From positions 45,827 to 109,826 of the forward strand of contig NZ_JACVVE010000021.1 in the NCBI RefSeq assembly GCF_016648105.1: a stretch of 64,000 nucleotides of DNA. Reading direction: 5' to 3'. This DNA is from Pseudomonas sp. S31. Lineage in GTDB: Bacteria; Pseudomonadota; Gammaproteobacteria; Pseudomonadales; Pseudomonadaceae. Below the pieces are notes generated by a model. It made no database searches, was not told where the DNA came from, and saw nothing but the letters and a program-made list of their open reading frames with translations. The position numbers and the translations under genes were made by a program. Shown here piece after piece: positions 52,717-63,919 of this stretch (positions are counted from its first letter, which is position 1; each line of letters begins with the position of its first letter).

Positions 52717-54083
52717 CAATGCAGCACCAGCTTTGCCCCACCCAACTCGCTTTCGCCGACCTCCAGGCCAAACCCATGCAGGTCGACGATCGCCGCGACG
52801 ATCGACAATCCCAACCCGAAACCGGTATGGCGGTGGCCTTCCTCGCTGCGATAGAAGCGTTTCAATACCGCGTCCCGCTCTTGTGCGGGAATCCCCGGCC
52901 CACTGTCATCGATGGCGATATGCACGCCGGCTTCGTCCTGGGTCGCGGTCACCACCACCTGGCCGCCTTCGGGGGTGAATTTGATGGCGTTGCCCATCAA
53001 GTTGGCCAGGGCCTCGAACATCAGCTCGCGATCCCCGTGCAGGGCCGCCAGGCGCTCAGGCTGCTGCAGATGCAGGCGAATGGCGCCATCCTCGGCCAGT
53101 GGCAGGTAGAAATCATGCAATTCCACCAGCAGTTCATGGGGATCGAGCTGGACGAAGCCGGCGCGCCGTTGGCGATCCTCCAGCTCGCTGATGCGCAACA
53201 GGCCGCGGAAACGCGCCATCAGTGTGTCGGTCTCACCGATCGCCTGGTCCAGCGCTTCGGCTTGTGGCGAATCCACGCTGCTCTGCTGGCGGATTCGGTA
53301 GAGCTGGGCGCGCAAGCGGGTCAGCGGCGTGCGCAGGTCATGCGCGATGTTGTCGCACACACCCTTGACCTCATGCATCAGGCGCTCGATACGGTCGAGC
53401 ATGGCGTTGACGATGGCGGCGAGCATGTCCAGCTCGTCGCGGCGGGCAGACAGGGGCAGGCGGTGAGTCAGGTCGCCGGCGACGATCAGTTCGGCCTGCG
53501 CCTGGATTGCGCGGATGCGCTTGAGCGGCCTGCGCCGCAATAGGTACCAACCCGCGAAGCCGGGTATCAGGGTCAGGGAGATGCCCCACAGCAGGGCGTC
53601 GAGAATGATCCGGGTGACCACGAACAGCGAGCCGTTGTCGCGCACCAGTACCAGCCAGCGGCCGTCCTGTACTTTGATGGCCACGGCATCGCAGCTGTCG
53701 CGCGGTACATGCGGGTCGTCGGCATCCAGGCAGCGCTGCAGCTCGTGCACCTGGCCGTCCATGCCGAGCTCGGGCGGTATAGCGCGGATGCGACCGCCGA
53801 TCGGATTGAGCTGGGCGTCGAACAGGCCATAGGCATCGAAGGCCCGCTCCTCGAAGGCCTGGCTGGCGATCAGGGCGTCGTCCAGCTGCTTGCCGCTCAT
53901 ATGGGCGAACAGGTGCTGGCGCTGCAGCATGGAATGGCGGGTGAGCTTGTTCAGGTAGCTGGACACCTCGAAGTACAGCACCCCCATGAGGATGCAGCTC
54001 CAGGCCACGAACAGGAAGCTGTACAGTGCCAGCAGGCGGCTGGTCGAGGAACTCCAGCCTTTAGACGGGTTCGGCAATGGCAT
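52710..54083 (-). CDS. two-component sensor histidine kinase
   Basis: A 457-residue membrane sensor kinase. Order: transmembrane segment 1 (about 17-40), a periplasmic sensor loop (about 41-150), transmembrane segment 2 (about 155-182), HAMP (about 183-237), the H-box with phosphoacceptor His248 (NIAHDLRTPLTRL), then the ATPase domain with N-box NLMGNAIKFTP, DSGPGIP and FGLGLSIV. Its start lies 23 bp inside the response-regulator gene, showing tight coupling. The signal is unknown; Pseudomonas ParS and CarS are possible relatives, which I cannot decide between. Confidence 0.9.
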   Translation of the reverse strand: MPLPNPSKGWSSSTSRLLALYSFLFVAWSCILMGVLYFEVSSYLNKLTRHSMLQRQHLFAHMSGKQLDDALIASQAFEERAFDAYGLFDAQLNPIGGRIRAIPPELGMDGQVHELQRCLDADDPHVPRDSCDAVAIKVQDGRWLVLVRDNGSLFVVTRIILDALLWGISLTLIPGFAGWYLLRRRPLKRIRAIQAQAELIVAGDLTHRLPLSARRDELDMLAAIVNAMLDRIERLMHEVKGVCDNIAHDLRTPLTRLRAQLYRIRQQSSVDSPQAEALDQAIGETDTLMARFRGLLRISELEDRQRRAGFVQLDPHELLVELHDFYLPLAEDGAIRLHLQQPERLAALHGDRELMFEALANLMGNAIKFTPEGGQVVVTATQDEAGVHIAIDDSGPGIPAQERDAVLKRFYRSEEGHRHTGFGLGLSIVAAIVDLHGFGLEVGESELGGAKLVLHCK

Positions 54084-54741
54084 AGCCGGAGCCCCGAACG
54101 GTTCGGATCAACGGTGACTGGCCAGGCGCGTCGATCTTCTTGCGCAGGCGGCCGATATGCACGTCGATCAGGTTGGTGCCGGGGTCGAAGTGATAGCCCC
54201 AGACCTCCTCGAAAATCATCATCCGGGTAATCACCTGGCCGGCATGGCGCATCAGGTATTCCAGCAGCTTGTACTCGGTGGGCAGCAGGTTGAGGGTCTG
54301 CTCGCCGCGTCGTGCCTCGTGGCTGATCAGGTCCAGCTCCAGGTCTGCGACCTGCAGCCGGGTCTGGGTCATCGGTACGCTGTTGCGCCGCAGCAGCACT
54401 TCGACGCGGGCGGCCATTTCGTCCGAGGCGAACGGCTTGGTCAGGTAGTCGTCGCCGCCGGCACGCAAGCCGCGCACGCGTTCGTCGACATCGGAGAGGG
54501 CGCTGATCATCAGGATCGGCGTGGCGATCTTCAGGTTGCGCAGGGTGGTGACGATGGTCAGGCCATCGACTTCGGGCAGCATGCGGTCGAGGGTGATCAG
54601 GTCATAGCCCCCGGCAATGGCCTTGGCCAGGCCCTCACGGCCATTGTCGGCCCAGTCCACGTCCAGGCCGTGGCTGGTGAGTTCGGCGACGATTTCCTGT
54701 CCGGTGACTGCGTCGTCTTCGATGGTCAGTACGCGGGGCAT
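54061..54741 (-). CDS. OmpR/PhoB-family response regulator
   Basis: A 226-residue response regulator: receiver domain 1-120 with acidic Glu8-Asp9-Asp10, phosphoacceptor Asp52 (LITLDRMLP) and Lys near 102 (LTKPF), then a winged-helix DNA-binding domain with LLPTEYKLLEYLMRHAG, VWGYHFDPGTNLIDVHIGRL and GSGYAI. The ATG at 54741 is the family start. It precedes and overlaps its kinase gene. Target genes are not evident from the neighbourhood. Confidence 0.92.
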   Translation of the reverse strand: MPRVLTIEDDAVTGQEIVAELTSHGLDVDWADNGREGLAKAIAGGYDLITLDRMLPEVDGLTIVTTLRNLKIATPILMISALSDVDERVRGLRAGGDDYLTKPFASDEMAARVEVLLRRNSVPMTQTRLQVADLELDLISHEARRGEQTLNLLPTEYKLLEYLMRHAGQVITRMMIFEEVWGYHFDPGTNLIDVHIGRLRKKIDAPGQSPLIRTVRGSGYAIAEPV

Positions 54742-54835
54742 GCTGGTTCCTGGGCGGCGAATGGAGATTTGATTGTGCCAAAGAATAGACAAGCGGCGAT
54801 TTAAGAAAAATTCATCTATCGGTCGCACAAAACGA

Positions 54836-54868
54836 AACGGGGCATGCCATTGCCTGGCATGCCCCGTT
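54836..54868 (-). terminator. intrinsic terminator of ilvE
   Basis: Thirteen-base perfect stem AACGGGGCATGCC (54836-54848) with GGCATGCCCCGTT (54856-54868). On the minus strand it is followed by TCGTTTTG, 20 bp after the ilvE stop. Confidence 0.8.
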
Positions 54869-54888
54869 GATTCGTGTGGCGCGACGCC

Positions 54889-55908
54889 TCAGGCGACCTT
54901 GACGATCCAGCCTGCTGGCGCTTCGACGTCACCGCTCTGGATGCCGGTCAGCTCGTTGTAGAGCTTCTGGGTGACCGGGCCGACCTTCTCCAGGTCGTGG
55001 AACACGTGCAGTTTGCCGTTGTACTCGATGCCACCGATCGGGGTTATCACCGCAGCGGTGCCACAGGCGCCGGCTTCGAGGAAGCGGTCGAGCTTGTTGA
55101 TCTCGACGTCGCCTTCGATCACGGTCAGGCCCAGGCGCGATTGCGCCAGTTCCATCAGCGACAGGCGAGTGATGCCTGGCAGCACCGAGGCCGACTTCGG
55201 CGTGACGAACTCGTTGTTGGCAGTGATGCCGAAGAAGTTGGCCGAGCCGACTTCCTCGATCTTGGTGTGGGTCAGCGGGTCCAGGTAGATGGCGTCGGCG
55301 AAGTTAGCCTTCTTGGCTTCGGCGCCTGGCTGCAGGCTGGCGGCGTAGTTGCCACCGACCTTGGCGGCGCCAGTGCCTTGAGGGGCGGCACGGTCGAAGC
55401 TGGAAATCTGGAAGTTGTGCGGCTTCATGCCGCCCTTGAAGTACGAGCCAACCGGGATGGCGAAGACCGAGAAGATGAACTCGGGGGCGGTGCGCACGCC
55501 GATGTTGTCACCGGTGCCGATCACGAACGGACGCAGGTAGAGGGCGCCCTTGCCGTGTGGCGGAACGAACTTCTCGTTGGCCTTGACCACTTGCTTGCAG
55601 GCCTCGATGAAGACATCGGTCGGCACTTGCGGCATCAGCAGGCGGGCGCAGCTGCGCTGCATGCGGGCGGCGTTCTGGTCAGGGCGGAACAGGTTGATCG
55701 AGCCGTCCTTGCAACGGTAGGCCTTGAGGCCCTCGAAGCATTGCTGGCCATAGTGCAGGGCGGTGGAGCCTTCACTGATGTGCAGCACGTTGTCTTCGGT
55801 CAGGGTGCCGTTGTCCCACTCACCATCGCGCCATACGGACAGGTAGCGCTTGTCGGTCTTGATGTAGTCGAAACCCAGCTTGTCCCAGTTAATGCTCTCG
55901 TTACTCAT
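54889..55908 (-). CDS. ilvE: branched-chain amino acid aminotransferase
   Basis: A 339-residue fold-type IV PLP aminotransferase that interconverts leucine, isoleucine and valine with their 2-oxo acids. The PLP lysine is Lys183 (GAAKVGGNYAAS); FEGLKAYRCKDG, LYLRPFVIGTG and EEVGSANFFG are characteristic of the longer class II type BCATs. The start at 55908 (MSNESINW) is the family N-terminus; 25 residues of open frame upstream are not used. Single-gene unit with its own terminator. Confidence 0.95.
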   Translation of the reverse strand: MSNESINWDKLGFDYIKTDKRYLSVWRDGEWDNGTLTEDNVLHISEGSTALHYGQQCFEGLKAYRCKDGSINLFRPDQNAARMQRSCARLLMPQVPTDVFIEACKQVVKANEKFVPPHGKGALYLRPFVIGTGDNIGVRTAPEFIFSVFAIPVGSYFKGGMKPHNFQISSFDRAAPQGTGAAKVGGNYAASLQPGAEAKKANFADAIYLDPLTHTKIEEVGSANFFGITANNEFVTPKSASVLPGITRLSLMELAQSRLGLTVIEGDVEINKLDRFLEAGACGTAAVITPIGGIEYNGKLHVFHDLEKVGPVTQKLYNELTGIQSGDVEAPAGWIVKVA

Positions 55909-56493
55909 GACACCCTCGATTGTCTTGCAGATGCCCGATCGCTCGGGCTGCTGTTGTATGCGCACCTCGCCACGATAATACATCCGTCGCGGATCGGGAA
56001 CGGCCAGTCACGAATTGGCAGGTGCGCAGGGGGCATGGCGGGGGATTTTCATTGCCTAGCCCCAGTTTGTTTCGGGCCAATATTGCCTGTGGGATCTCCT
56101 GGCGGGTGCAAGGCTGGCAACCATGGCCTTTCAGGTATGGCACGTTGCAACAAATGTAGGAGCGGGTTTACCCGCGAAGCGCCGCGCGGGCGGCGCTCGA
56201 TCTCGAATCCACTACGACTCCTCGCCCTGCTCCCAGCCCCTCCAAAACGTCTCACCAACCAGCACCGAAACAGGGCTGAATCCCGCCCCTTCCATGTGCG
56301 TTCCAGGCGCATATGCCCCATGCCAGAGCCCTCGCGGCAAATGTTTCATCTGCCTTCACCTGCGAAGTTGGCCCGCAACCTGCTATATCCAGCCAGCGAA
56401 TTTGATCGAGTGGTCAGCCCGCAACGCTCCCCTGGAGTGCCGCGCGTGACCCTCTAAACGGCCGTCAGGCCACGGATTATCAGGGGCCGCAGG
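55909..56493. other. 585-bp spacer between divergent ilvE and the urease operon
   Basis: It holds the ilvE promoter at its left end, a REP sequence near 56155-56181 and, at 56178-56197, a GC hairpin (AGCGCCGC with GCGGCGCT). A 108-codon plus-strand frame at 56123-56449 runs through the REP and lacks a ribosome site, so I do not call it. No clear sigma54 site was found for the urease operon. Confidence 0.55.
56155..56181. repeat. REP element
   Basis: TGTAGGAGCGGGTTTACCCGCGAAGC with inner palindrome GCGGGTTTACCCGC, of the P. putida REP type seen elsewhere in the window. Confidence 0.75.
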
Positions 56494-57327
56494 ATGTCGC
56501 TCGCGGAGCAGATCGAACCACCGGAACAGGATGCAGGTTGGAGCGCGCACCTTCAGCTACGCTTCGTCGAGCGTGACGGCGTGACCCGCCTTGGTGCGCG
56601 GCGTCATTTCGGACCTCTTTTGGTGCAGCGACCCTTCTACCCTGAAGGTGCACCTTGTCATGTCTACGTCTTACACCCGCCCGGCGGCATCGTCGCTGGC
56701 GACCGGCTGGAACTGGATATCCACCTCGAACCCGCTAGCCATGCGCTGCTGACCATGCCCGGCGCCAGCAAGTTCTACCGCAGCATCTGCCCTACGGCAC
56801 GGCTGGCCCAGCGCTTCCATCTGCAGGCCGGCAGCACGCTCGAGTGGCTGCCGCAGGACAGCATCTTCTTCAACGGCGCACGGGCCAGCCTGGACAGCCG
56901 CTTTACCCTCGAACCCGGCGCTCGCCTGCTGGCCTGGGAAACCCTGTGCCTGGGCCGCCCGGTGATGCACGAACGCTTCGACCAGGGCGCGTTGGACAGC
57001 CGCCTGTGCATCGACTTGCCAGACGGTCCTGGTTTGCACGAGCGCCTGCGTATCGAGGGCGGGCAGTTGGGCAAGCTGGCCGGGCATCCCTTGCTCGCCA
57101 CCTTCTGCGCGGCGCCTGCCGACCAGGCCGTGCTGGAACGGATCCGCCCGCTCCTCGACGAGTTGGGCAACCCGGCCGGCGCCACCTTGCTCGGTCCACT
57201 GCTGGTGATCCGCCTGCTCGACCACGACAACCAACACCTGCAACACACCCTGCAGCGCCTCTGGCACGTACTGCGCCCGGCCGTCCTCGGCCTGCCTGCG
57301 TGCCCGCCGCGCATCTGGGCCACTTGA
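56494..57327 (+). CDS. ureD: urease accessory protein UreD
   Basis: A 277-residue accessory protein that binds apo-urease and, with UreF and UreG, forms the complex through which nickel reaches the active site. Family motifs: LQLRFVERDGVTRL, RPFYPEGAPCHVYVLHPPGGIVAGD reduced to its core HPPGGIVAGD (about 69-78), TMPGASKFYRS and LEWLPQDSIFFNGA. It is the first gene of the urease operon, 9 bp before ureA. The start gives the normal family N-terminus. Confidence 0.94.
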   Translation: MSLAEQIEPPEQDAGWSAHLQLRFVERDGVTRLGARRHFGPLLVQRPFYPEGAPCHVYVLHPPGGIVAGDRLELDIHLEPASHALLTMPGASKFYRSICPTARLAQRFHLQAGSTLEWLPQDSIFFNGARASLDSRFTLEPGARLLAWETLCLGRPVMHERFDQGALDSRLCIDLPDGPGLHERLRIEGGQLGKLAGHPLLATFCAAPADQAVLERIRPLLDELGNPAGATLLGPLLVIRLLDHDNQHLQHTLQRLWHVLRPAVLGLPACPPRIWAT

Positions 57328-57336
57328 GAGAGCGCC

Positions 57337-57639
57337 ATGGAGCTGACCCCGAGAGAGAAAGACAAACTGCTGCTGTTCACCGCCGCACTGCTGGCCGAAC
57401 GGCGCCTGGCCCGTGGCCTGAAGCTCAACTACCCGGAGGCGGTGGCGTTGATCAGCGCCGCCGTGCTCGAAGGCGCCCGCGATGGCCGCACGGTGGCCGA
57501 GCTGATGAGCCTGGGCCGCGAGGTGCTCGGCCGCGAGCAAGTGATGGAAGGCGTCGCCGAGATGCTCCATGACGTGCAGGTCGAAGCCACCTTTCCCGAC
57601 GGCACCAAGCTGGTGACCGTGCATGACCCCATCGTCTGA
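57337..57639 (+). CDS. ureA: urease gamma subunit
   Basis: A 100-residue structural subunit, the standard length. MELTPREKDKLLLFTAALLA, LKLNYPEAVALI and DGTKLVTVHDPI are the family sequence. It assembles with UreB and UreC into the (alpha-beta-gamma)3 enzyme that hydrolyses urea to ammonia and carbamate in the cytoplasm. Followed by ureB after 19 bp. Confidence 0.97.
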   Translation: MELTPREKDKLLLFTAALLAERRLARGLKLNYPEAVALISAAVLEGARDGRTVAELMSLGREVLGREQVMEGVAEMLHDVQVEATFPDGTKLVTVHDPIV

Positions 57640-57658
57640 CCCGGCCCAGGAGCCCAGC

Positions 57659-57972
57659 ATGATCCCAGGAGAAATCCAGGTCGCCGCCGGCGACATCGAA
57701 CTCAATGTCGGCCGCGCCACGGTCAGTGTCAGCGTGGCCAACCATGGCGACCGGCCGGTGCAGGTCGGCTCGCACTACCACTTCTACGAGGTCAACGACG
57801 CCCTGGTGTTCGAGCGCGAGCCGACTCGCGGCTTTCGCCTGGACATCCCGGCCGGTACCGCGGTGCGCTTCGAGCCGGGCCAGTCGCGCACCGTGCAGCT
57901 GGTGGCCTATGCCGGCAAGCGCGAGGTACACGGCTTCCAGGGCAAGGTGATGGGCGCGCTGGAGGGCAGGGC

Positions 57973-57976
<4 letters not shown>
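57659..57976 (+). CDS. ureB: urease beta subunit
   Basis: A 105-residue structural subunit. MIPGEIQVAAGDIELN, VGSHYHFYEVN and VQLVAYAGKREVHGFQGKVM-type family sequence are visible. An AGGAG ribosome site sits upstream. The 36 bases of open frame before this ATG overlap the ureA stop region and are not used. The stop overlaps the ureC start (ATGA). Confidence 0.97.
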
Positions 57977-59676
<1,700 letters not shown>

Positions 59677-59686
59677 AGGAGTGAAT

Positions 59687-60184
59687 ATGATTGTTCTGAC
59701 CCGCCGTATCGAGGCCGCCGACCGCGTCGACGGCACTGTCACCCTGGATGTCGACAGCCGTATCAAAAGCCGCTTGCGGGTGACCCTCGACGATGGCCGC
59801 GAGGCCGGCCTGATGCTCGACCGTGGGCACCTGCTGCGCGGCGGCGAGCTGCTCGCCGATGCCGCGGGCAGCCTGGTGGTGCGCGTGCTTGCCGCGCCCG
59901 AGCGCGTGTCCACGATGCGCTGCGACGACCCGCACCTGCTGGCCCGTGCCGCCTATCACCTGGGTAACCGCCACGTGCCGTTGCAGATCGAGCCGGGCCT
60001 GCTGCGTTACCAGCACGACCATGTGCTCGACGACATGCTGCGCGGCCTGGGGCTGACGGTCGAAGCCGAACAGGCGCCATTCGAGCCGGAAGCCGGCGCT
60101 TACCAAAGTGCACCACACAGCCACAACCATAGCCACGAACATAGCCACGACCACCCCTTCGTGCGACTGCCGTCCCACGCTTGA
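59687..60184 (+). CDS. ureE: urease accessory protein UreE (nickel chaperone)
   Basis: A 165-residue metallochaperone that delivers nickel to the UreD-UreF-UreG complex. The N-terminal peptide-binding and C-terminal metal-binding domains are normal (DRGHLLRGGELLADA, AYHLGNRHVPLQIE, YQHDHVLDDMLRGLG). The tail is histidine-rich: HSHNHSHEHSHDH at about 143-155, able to bind extra nickel, as in Klebsiella UreE. The AAGGAGTG ribosome site and the family N-terminus (MIVLTRRIE) decide for the ATG at 59687. Confidence 0.95.
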   Translation: MIVLTRRIEAADRVDGTVTLDVDSRIKSRLRVTLDDGREAGLMLDRGHLLRGGELLADAAGSLVVRVLAAPERVSTMRCDDPHLLARAAYHLGNRHVPLQIEPGLLRYQHDHVLDDMLRGLGLTVEAEQAPFEPEAGAYQSAPHSHNHSHEHSHDHPFVRLPSHA

Positions 60185-60206
60185 CCTGCCTTCGATGGAG
60201 ACCCTG

Positions 60207-60752
60207 ATGAAAAAGACTTTCGCCCTTGCTCTGCTGCTGGTCGCGCTGCCGGCCTTCGCTCACCCCGGCCACGATACCAATCCGTTGCACGATGGTCTGC
60301 TGCACCCGCTGACTGGGCTCGATCACTTGCTGATGCTGCTCGGTACCGGCGTGCTGGCCGCGCTGACCCGACGCAACCTGGCCTTGCCGCTGGCGACCCT
60401 GGCGGCGATGTTCGCCGGTGCCGTGTGTGGTCATCTGTTCGGTGACGTGCTGGGTATGGAAAGCATGATCGCGGTCTCGGTGCTGGTCGCCGCGGCCGCC
60501 GTGTTGCTGCCCAGCCGCCAGCTGCTGCTGGCACTGGCCATGCCGGTATTCGCGCTGTTCCATGGCTGGGCCCATGGCGTCGAGGCCACGCCGAGCGCGT
60601 TCTGGCAGTTCAGCGCCGGCTTCGTGACGGTCAGTGGCTTGTTGCTGCTGGCCGGTTTTGCCGTCGGTTGCCTGCTGCGCCGCCACAGCGGCCTGCAGAA
60701 AGCCTTCGGTGGCGGCCTGCTGGCTGGCGCCGCCGTGGTGCTGGCCGGCTGA
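60207..60752 (+). CDS. ureJ: HupE/UreJ family protein, probable nickel permease
   Basis: A 181-residue membrane protein with a signal peptide and six predicted hydrophobic segments. After cleavage it starts near HPGHDTNPLHDGLLHPLTGLDHLL-type sequence, of which HPGHD and HPLTGLDHLLMLLGTG are the HupE/UreJ signature with metal-binding histidines; FHGWAHGVE is the second conserved histidine block. It is thought to bring nickel into the cell for urease. The stop overlaps the ureF start (TGATG). Confidence 0.9.
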   Translation: MKKTFALALLLVALPAFAHPGHDTNPLHDGLLHPLTGLDHLLMLLGTGVLAALTRRNLALPLATLAAMFAGAVCGHLFGDVLGMESMIAVSVLVAAAAVLLPSRQLLLALAMPVFALFHGWAHGVEATPSAFWQFSAGFVTVSGLLLLAGFAVGCLLRRHSGLQKAFGGGLLAGAAVVLAG

Positions 60753-61426
60753 TGGACAGCGACCTGGCGCTGTTGCGCCTGCTGCAATTGGCCAGCCCGG
60801 GCCTGCCGGTGGGCGGCTTCACCTATTCGCAGGGCCTGGAGTGGGCAGTGGAGGCCGGCTGGGTGCGTGACACTGCCGGTTTCGCCAGTTGGCAGCGCGA
60901 GCAGATCCACGACACCCTGGTGCACCTGGACTGGCCGCTGCTGGCGCGCCTGTATCAAGCCTGCCAGGTCGGCGATGCCGAGGCCTTCGCCCGCTGGAGC
61001 CAGTTCCTCCTGGCCAACCGCGAGACCGCCGAGCTGCGCCTGGAAGAACGGCAGCGCGGCGCGGCCCTGGCGCGGATGATCGACGGCTGGCAACTGGGCC
61101 AGGATCCGGCCTGGCGCGCCAGCCTGGAGTTGACCCAGCTCAGCGGCATGGCCTGGTTGGCCGCGCACTGGTCGATACCGCTGCGCCAGCTCGCCCTGGG
61201 CCATGCCTTCGCCTGGCTGGAAGGGGCGGTGATGGCTGGGGTCAAGCTGGTGCCGTTCGGCCAGCAGGCGGCGCAGACCCTGTTGCGCGACCTGGGCACA
61301 GAGTTGCCCGGCGTGCTCGACCATGCCCTGGCCCTGAGCGATGACCAGCTTGGCGGTGGCCTGCCGCTGCTGGCCATCGCCTCGTCACGACACGAAACCC
61401 AATACACCCGTTTGTTCCGTTCTTGA
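60752..61426 (+). CDS. ureF: urease accessory protein UreF
   Basis: A 224-residue all-helical accessory protein. LLQLASPGLPVGGFTYSQGL (about 9-28) is the family hallmark, with HAFAWLEGAVMAGVKLVPFG further on. It bridges UreD and UreG and gates GTP-dependent nickel insertion into UreC. Start overlaps the ureJ stop; the open frame before it lies within ureJ. Confidence 0.95.
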   Translation: MDSDLALLRLLQLASPGLPVGGFTYSQGLEWAVEAGWVRDTAGFASWQREQIHDTLVHLDWPLLARLYQACQVGDAEAFARWSQFLLANRETAELRLEERQRGAALARMIDGWQLGQDPAWRASLELTQLSGMAWLAAHWSIPLRQLALGHAFAWLEGAVMAGVKLVPFGQQAAQTLLRDLGTELPGVLDHALALSDDQLGGGLPLLAIASSRHETQYTRLFRS

Positions 61427-61437
61427 GGACTGCCTTC

Positions 61438-62050
<613 letters not shown>

Positions 62051-62061
<11 letters not shown>

Positions 62062-63616
62062 ATACCTCGACCCGGTTACGGCCGCTCTGCTTGGCCTTGT
62101 ACAGCTGCTCGTCGGCCTGCTTGAGCAAGGTATCGGCCTGCTGGGTGTCGGGCTGGCGGCAGGCCACGCCGATCGACAGGGTCAGCCGGCCGACATGGGG
62201 GGTATCGGCTTCTTCGACCGCTGCGCGGATGCGTTCGGCAATGCGCCGGGCGTCCTCGAGCCGGGTATCGGGCAGGAGCATGGTGAACTCCTCGCCGCCG
62301 ACCCGGCAGGGCAGGTCCTGCTGGCGTGAGCGCTGGCGTAGCAATTCGGCCAGGTGCTGCAGCACTTCGTCGCCGGCATCGTGGCCATAGGTGTCGTTGA
62401 CCCGCTTGAAGTGGTCGATATCCAGCGCCAGCACGGCGAAGTCGCGTTGCCCCTGCATCAGCTCGTCGAGTGCGGCTTGCAGCACCCGGCGGTTGGGCAG
62501 GCCGGTGAGGGCATCGCTCTCGGCTTCCTGGCGCAACTTGCCGAAACGCTCCTGCAGCAGTTGCTCGCCGGTGATCAAAGCACTGCGAATGTCCGCCGCT
62601 TCGGCATACCAGGCGTCGATGCGCTTGAGGTCTGCGTCGGCATGGCTGGATGAAAAATGCCTGGCCGCGTCGGCGAGGTGGCGTAGCGGTTTGGTCAGGT
62701 ATTGGGTCAGCCAGAGCATCAGCAGCAGGCCGATGGCGCTGGTCGGCAAGATATGCAACGCCACTTTCTGCATCAGCTCACGCAAGGGCGCCAGGGCCAG
62801 CTCGCGGGGTTGCTGGGCCACCACCGCCCAGTGTGCGTCGGCCACCGGGGCGAAGCCTGCAAGCATCGGGATGCCGATATAGTTGGGCGCATCCAGGCTA
62901 CCAGTCTCCCCACGTAGGGCCGCTTCGATGGTCGGGCTACCGCTGACGACGCTACCGATAAGCTCATGGTCAGGGTGATAGAGCAGCCGACGGTTGGTGT
63001 CGGCGACGAATACGTATGAGCCATCGTTCTGGTAATGCGCGCCAATCACGGTATGCAGTTCGCTTTCCTTCTTGAGGAACACCGAACCGCCGACCAGGCC
63101 CAGGTAGGTGCCGTCGGGCGCGCGGATCGGTTCGGAGATGAACACCACCAGGTCACCTCCGCGCGAGGTATAGGCGTTGCTGATGTGCGGCTTGGCCGAG
63201 TCCACGGCCTGGAGTATTTCGGAAGAGCTCAGGCGGCTGCTGGCGATCTGGCGGATATCCGGATAGGCCGCCAGGATGCGGCCGCGGGCATTGACGATGA
63301 CGATCGAGTTGAAGTCCAGGTCCTGGGCCTGCAGGCGCTTTGCCTCGGCGATACGCAGGTCGGCGTCGGGCATTTCGGTTGCCAGCAGCGCGGCGCTGTA
63401 GCGCAGGTGATCGCGTGCCGACTTGATGAATGCATCGATGCTCGAGGCGACTTTGCTGGCATAGGCTTGGTTGGCTTGCAGGCTCGATTTCACCAGCGCG
63501 GTCTGTTGGACCCGGTAGGCCACGTAGAGCGTGTTTATCAATGTGGACAGGCAGGCCAGCAGCACCATGCCCAGGACCAGGGTACGCAGTTGCAAGAAGC
63601 GGCGGCGGTTGTGCAT
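62051..63616 (-). CDS. membrane diguanylate cyclase with a dCache-like sensor
   Basis: A 521-residue protein: transmembrane segment 1 (about 11-33), a large periplasmic sensor (about 35-275) of dCache type with DGTYLGLVGGSVFL and DTNRRLLYHPDHELIG, transmembrane segment 2 (about 285-310), a HAMP-like linker and a C-terminal GGDEF domain. The active-site motif is GGEEF at about 440-444, with an I-site RQQD exactly five residues before it, so the enzyme should make c-di-GMP and be product-inhibited. No EAL domain. Ligand unknown. Confidence 0.9.
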
Positions 63617-63676
63617 AGGCAGTCGTCGGCACGGGAGGAGACCGCTGAAGTATGGTTGGTTTCCCGAAAACCGCCG

Positions 63677-63919
63677 CTATTCGGGGTTCGCTAGCGATGA
63701 CAGCAATGTGGCGCGGCGGCCGGCGAACAGGTCGGCGAGGTTGAGTTCGCCATCCGCGCCTTGGAAGCGGTAGGGCTGTTCCAGCTTGACCCAGGGCAGG
63801 GCCAGGCGAGCGGCGGCGACCTCGTCGCGTTGGTGGGTGAGGGCTTTTTCGTGGAGCCACAGCTGGTAGCGGGCGGCGAGCCACTCGGTGCGGGAAACGA
63901 TGGGGTGCTGGGTGCTCAT
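63677..63919 (-). pseudogene. truncated DUF899 (thioredoxin-like) gene, frame open to the window edge
   Basis: The frame from 63919 reads as the N-terminus of a DUF899 protein (VSRTEWLAARYQLWLHEKAL, then ALPWVKLEQPYRF and ELNLADLFAGRR), but departs from the family after FAGRR and stops at 63677 after only 80 residues; the thioredoxin-fold core is missing. The same frame has no stop before 64000 and upstream of the ATG reads SLDNTGGLLLSQQAIDHKLN, which resembles a haemagglutinin repeat. Either the ATG starts a broken DUF899 gene or the whole is the end of a larger chimeric frame. A gene decay junction is the simplest reading. Confidence 0.6.

Noticed and set aside
56138..56149. Sigma54-like TGGCACGTTGCA upstream of the urease operon
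   Set aside because: The GG and GC dinucleotides are 6 bases apart instead of 10, and the site lies about 350 bp from ureD, next to a REP.
56123..56449. 108-codon frame between ilvE and ureD
   Set aside because: Runs through a REP and a GC hairpin and lacks a ribosome site.
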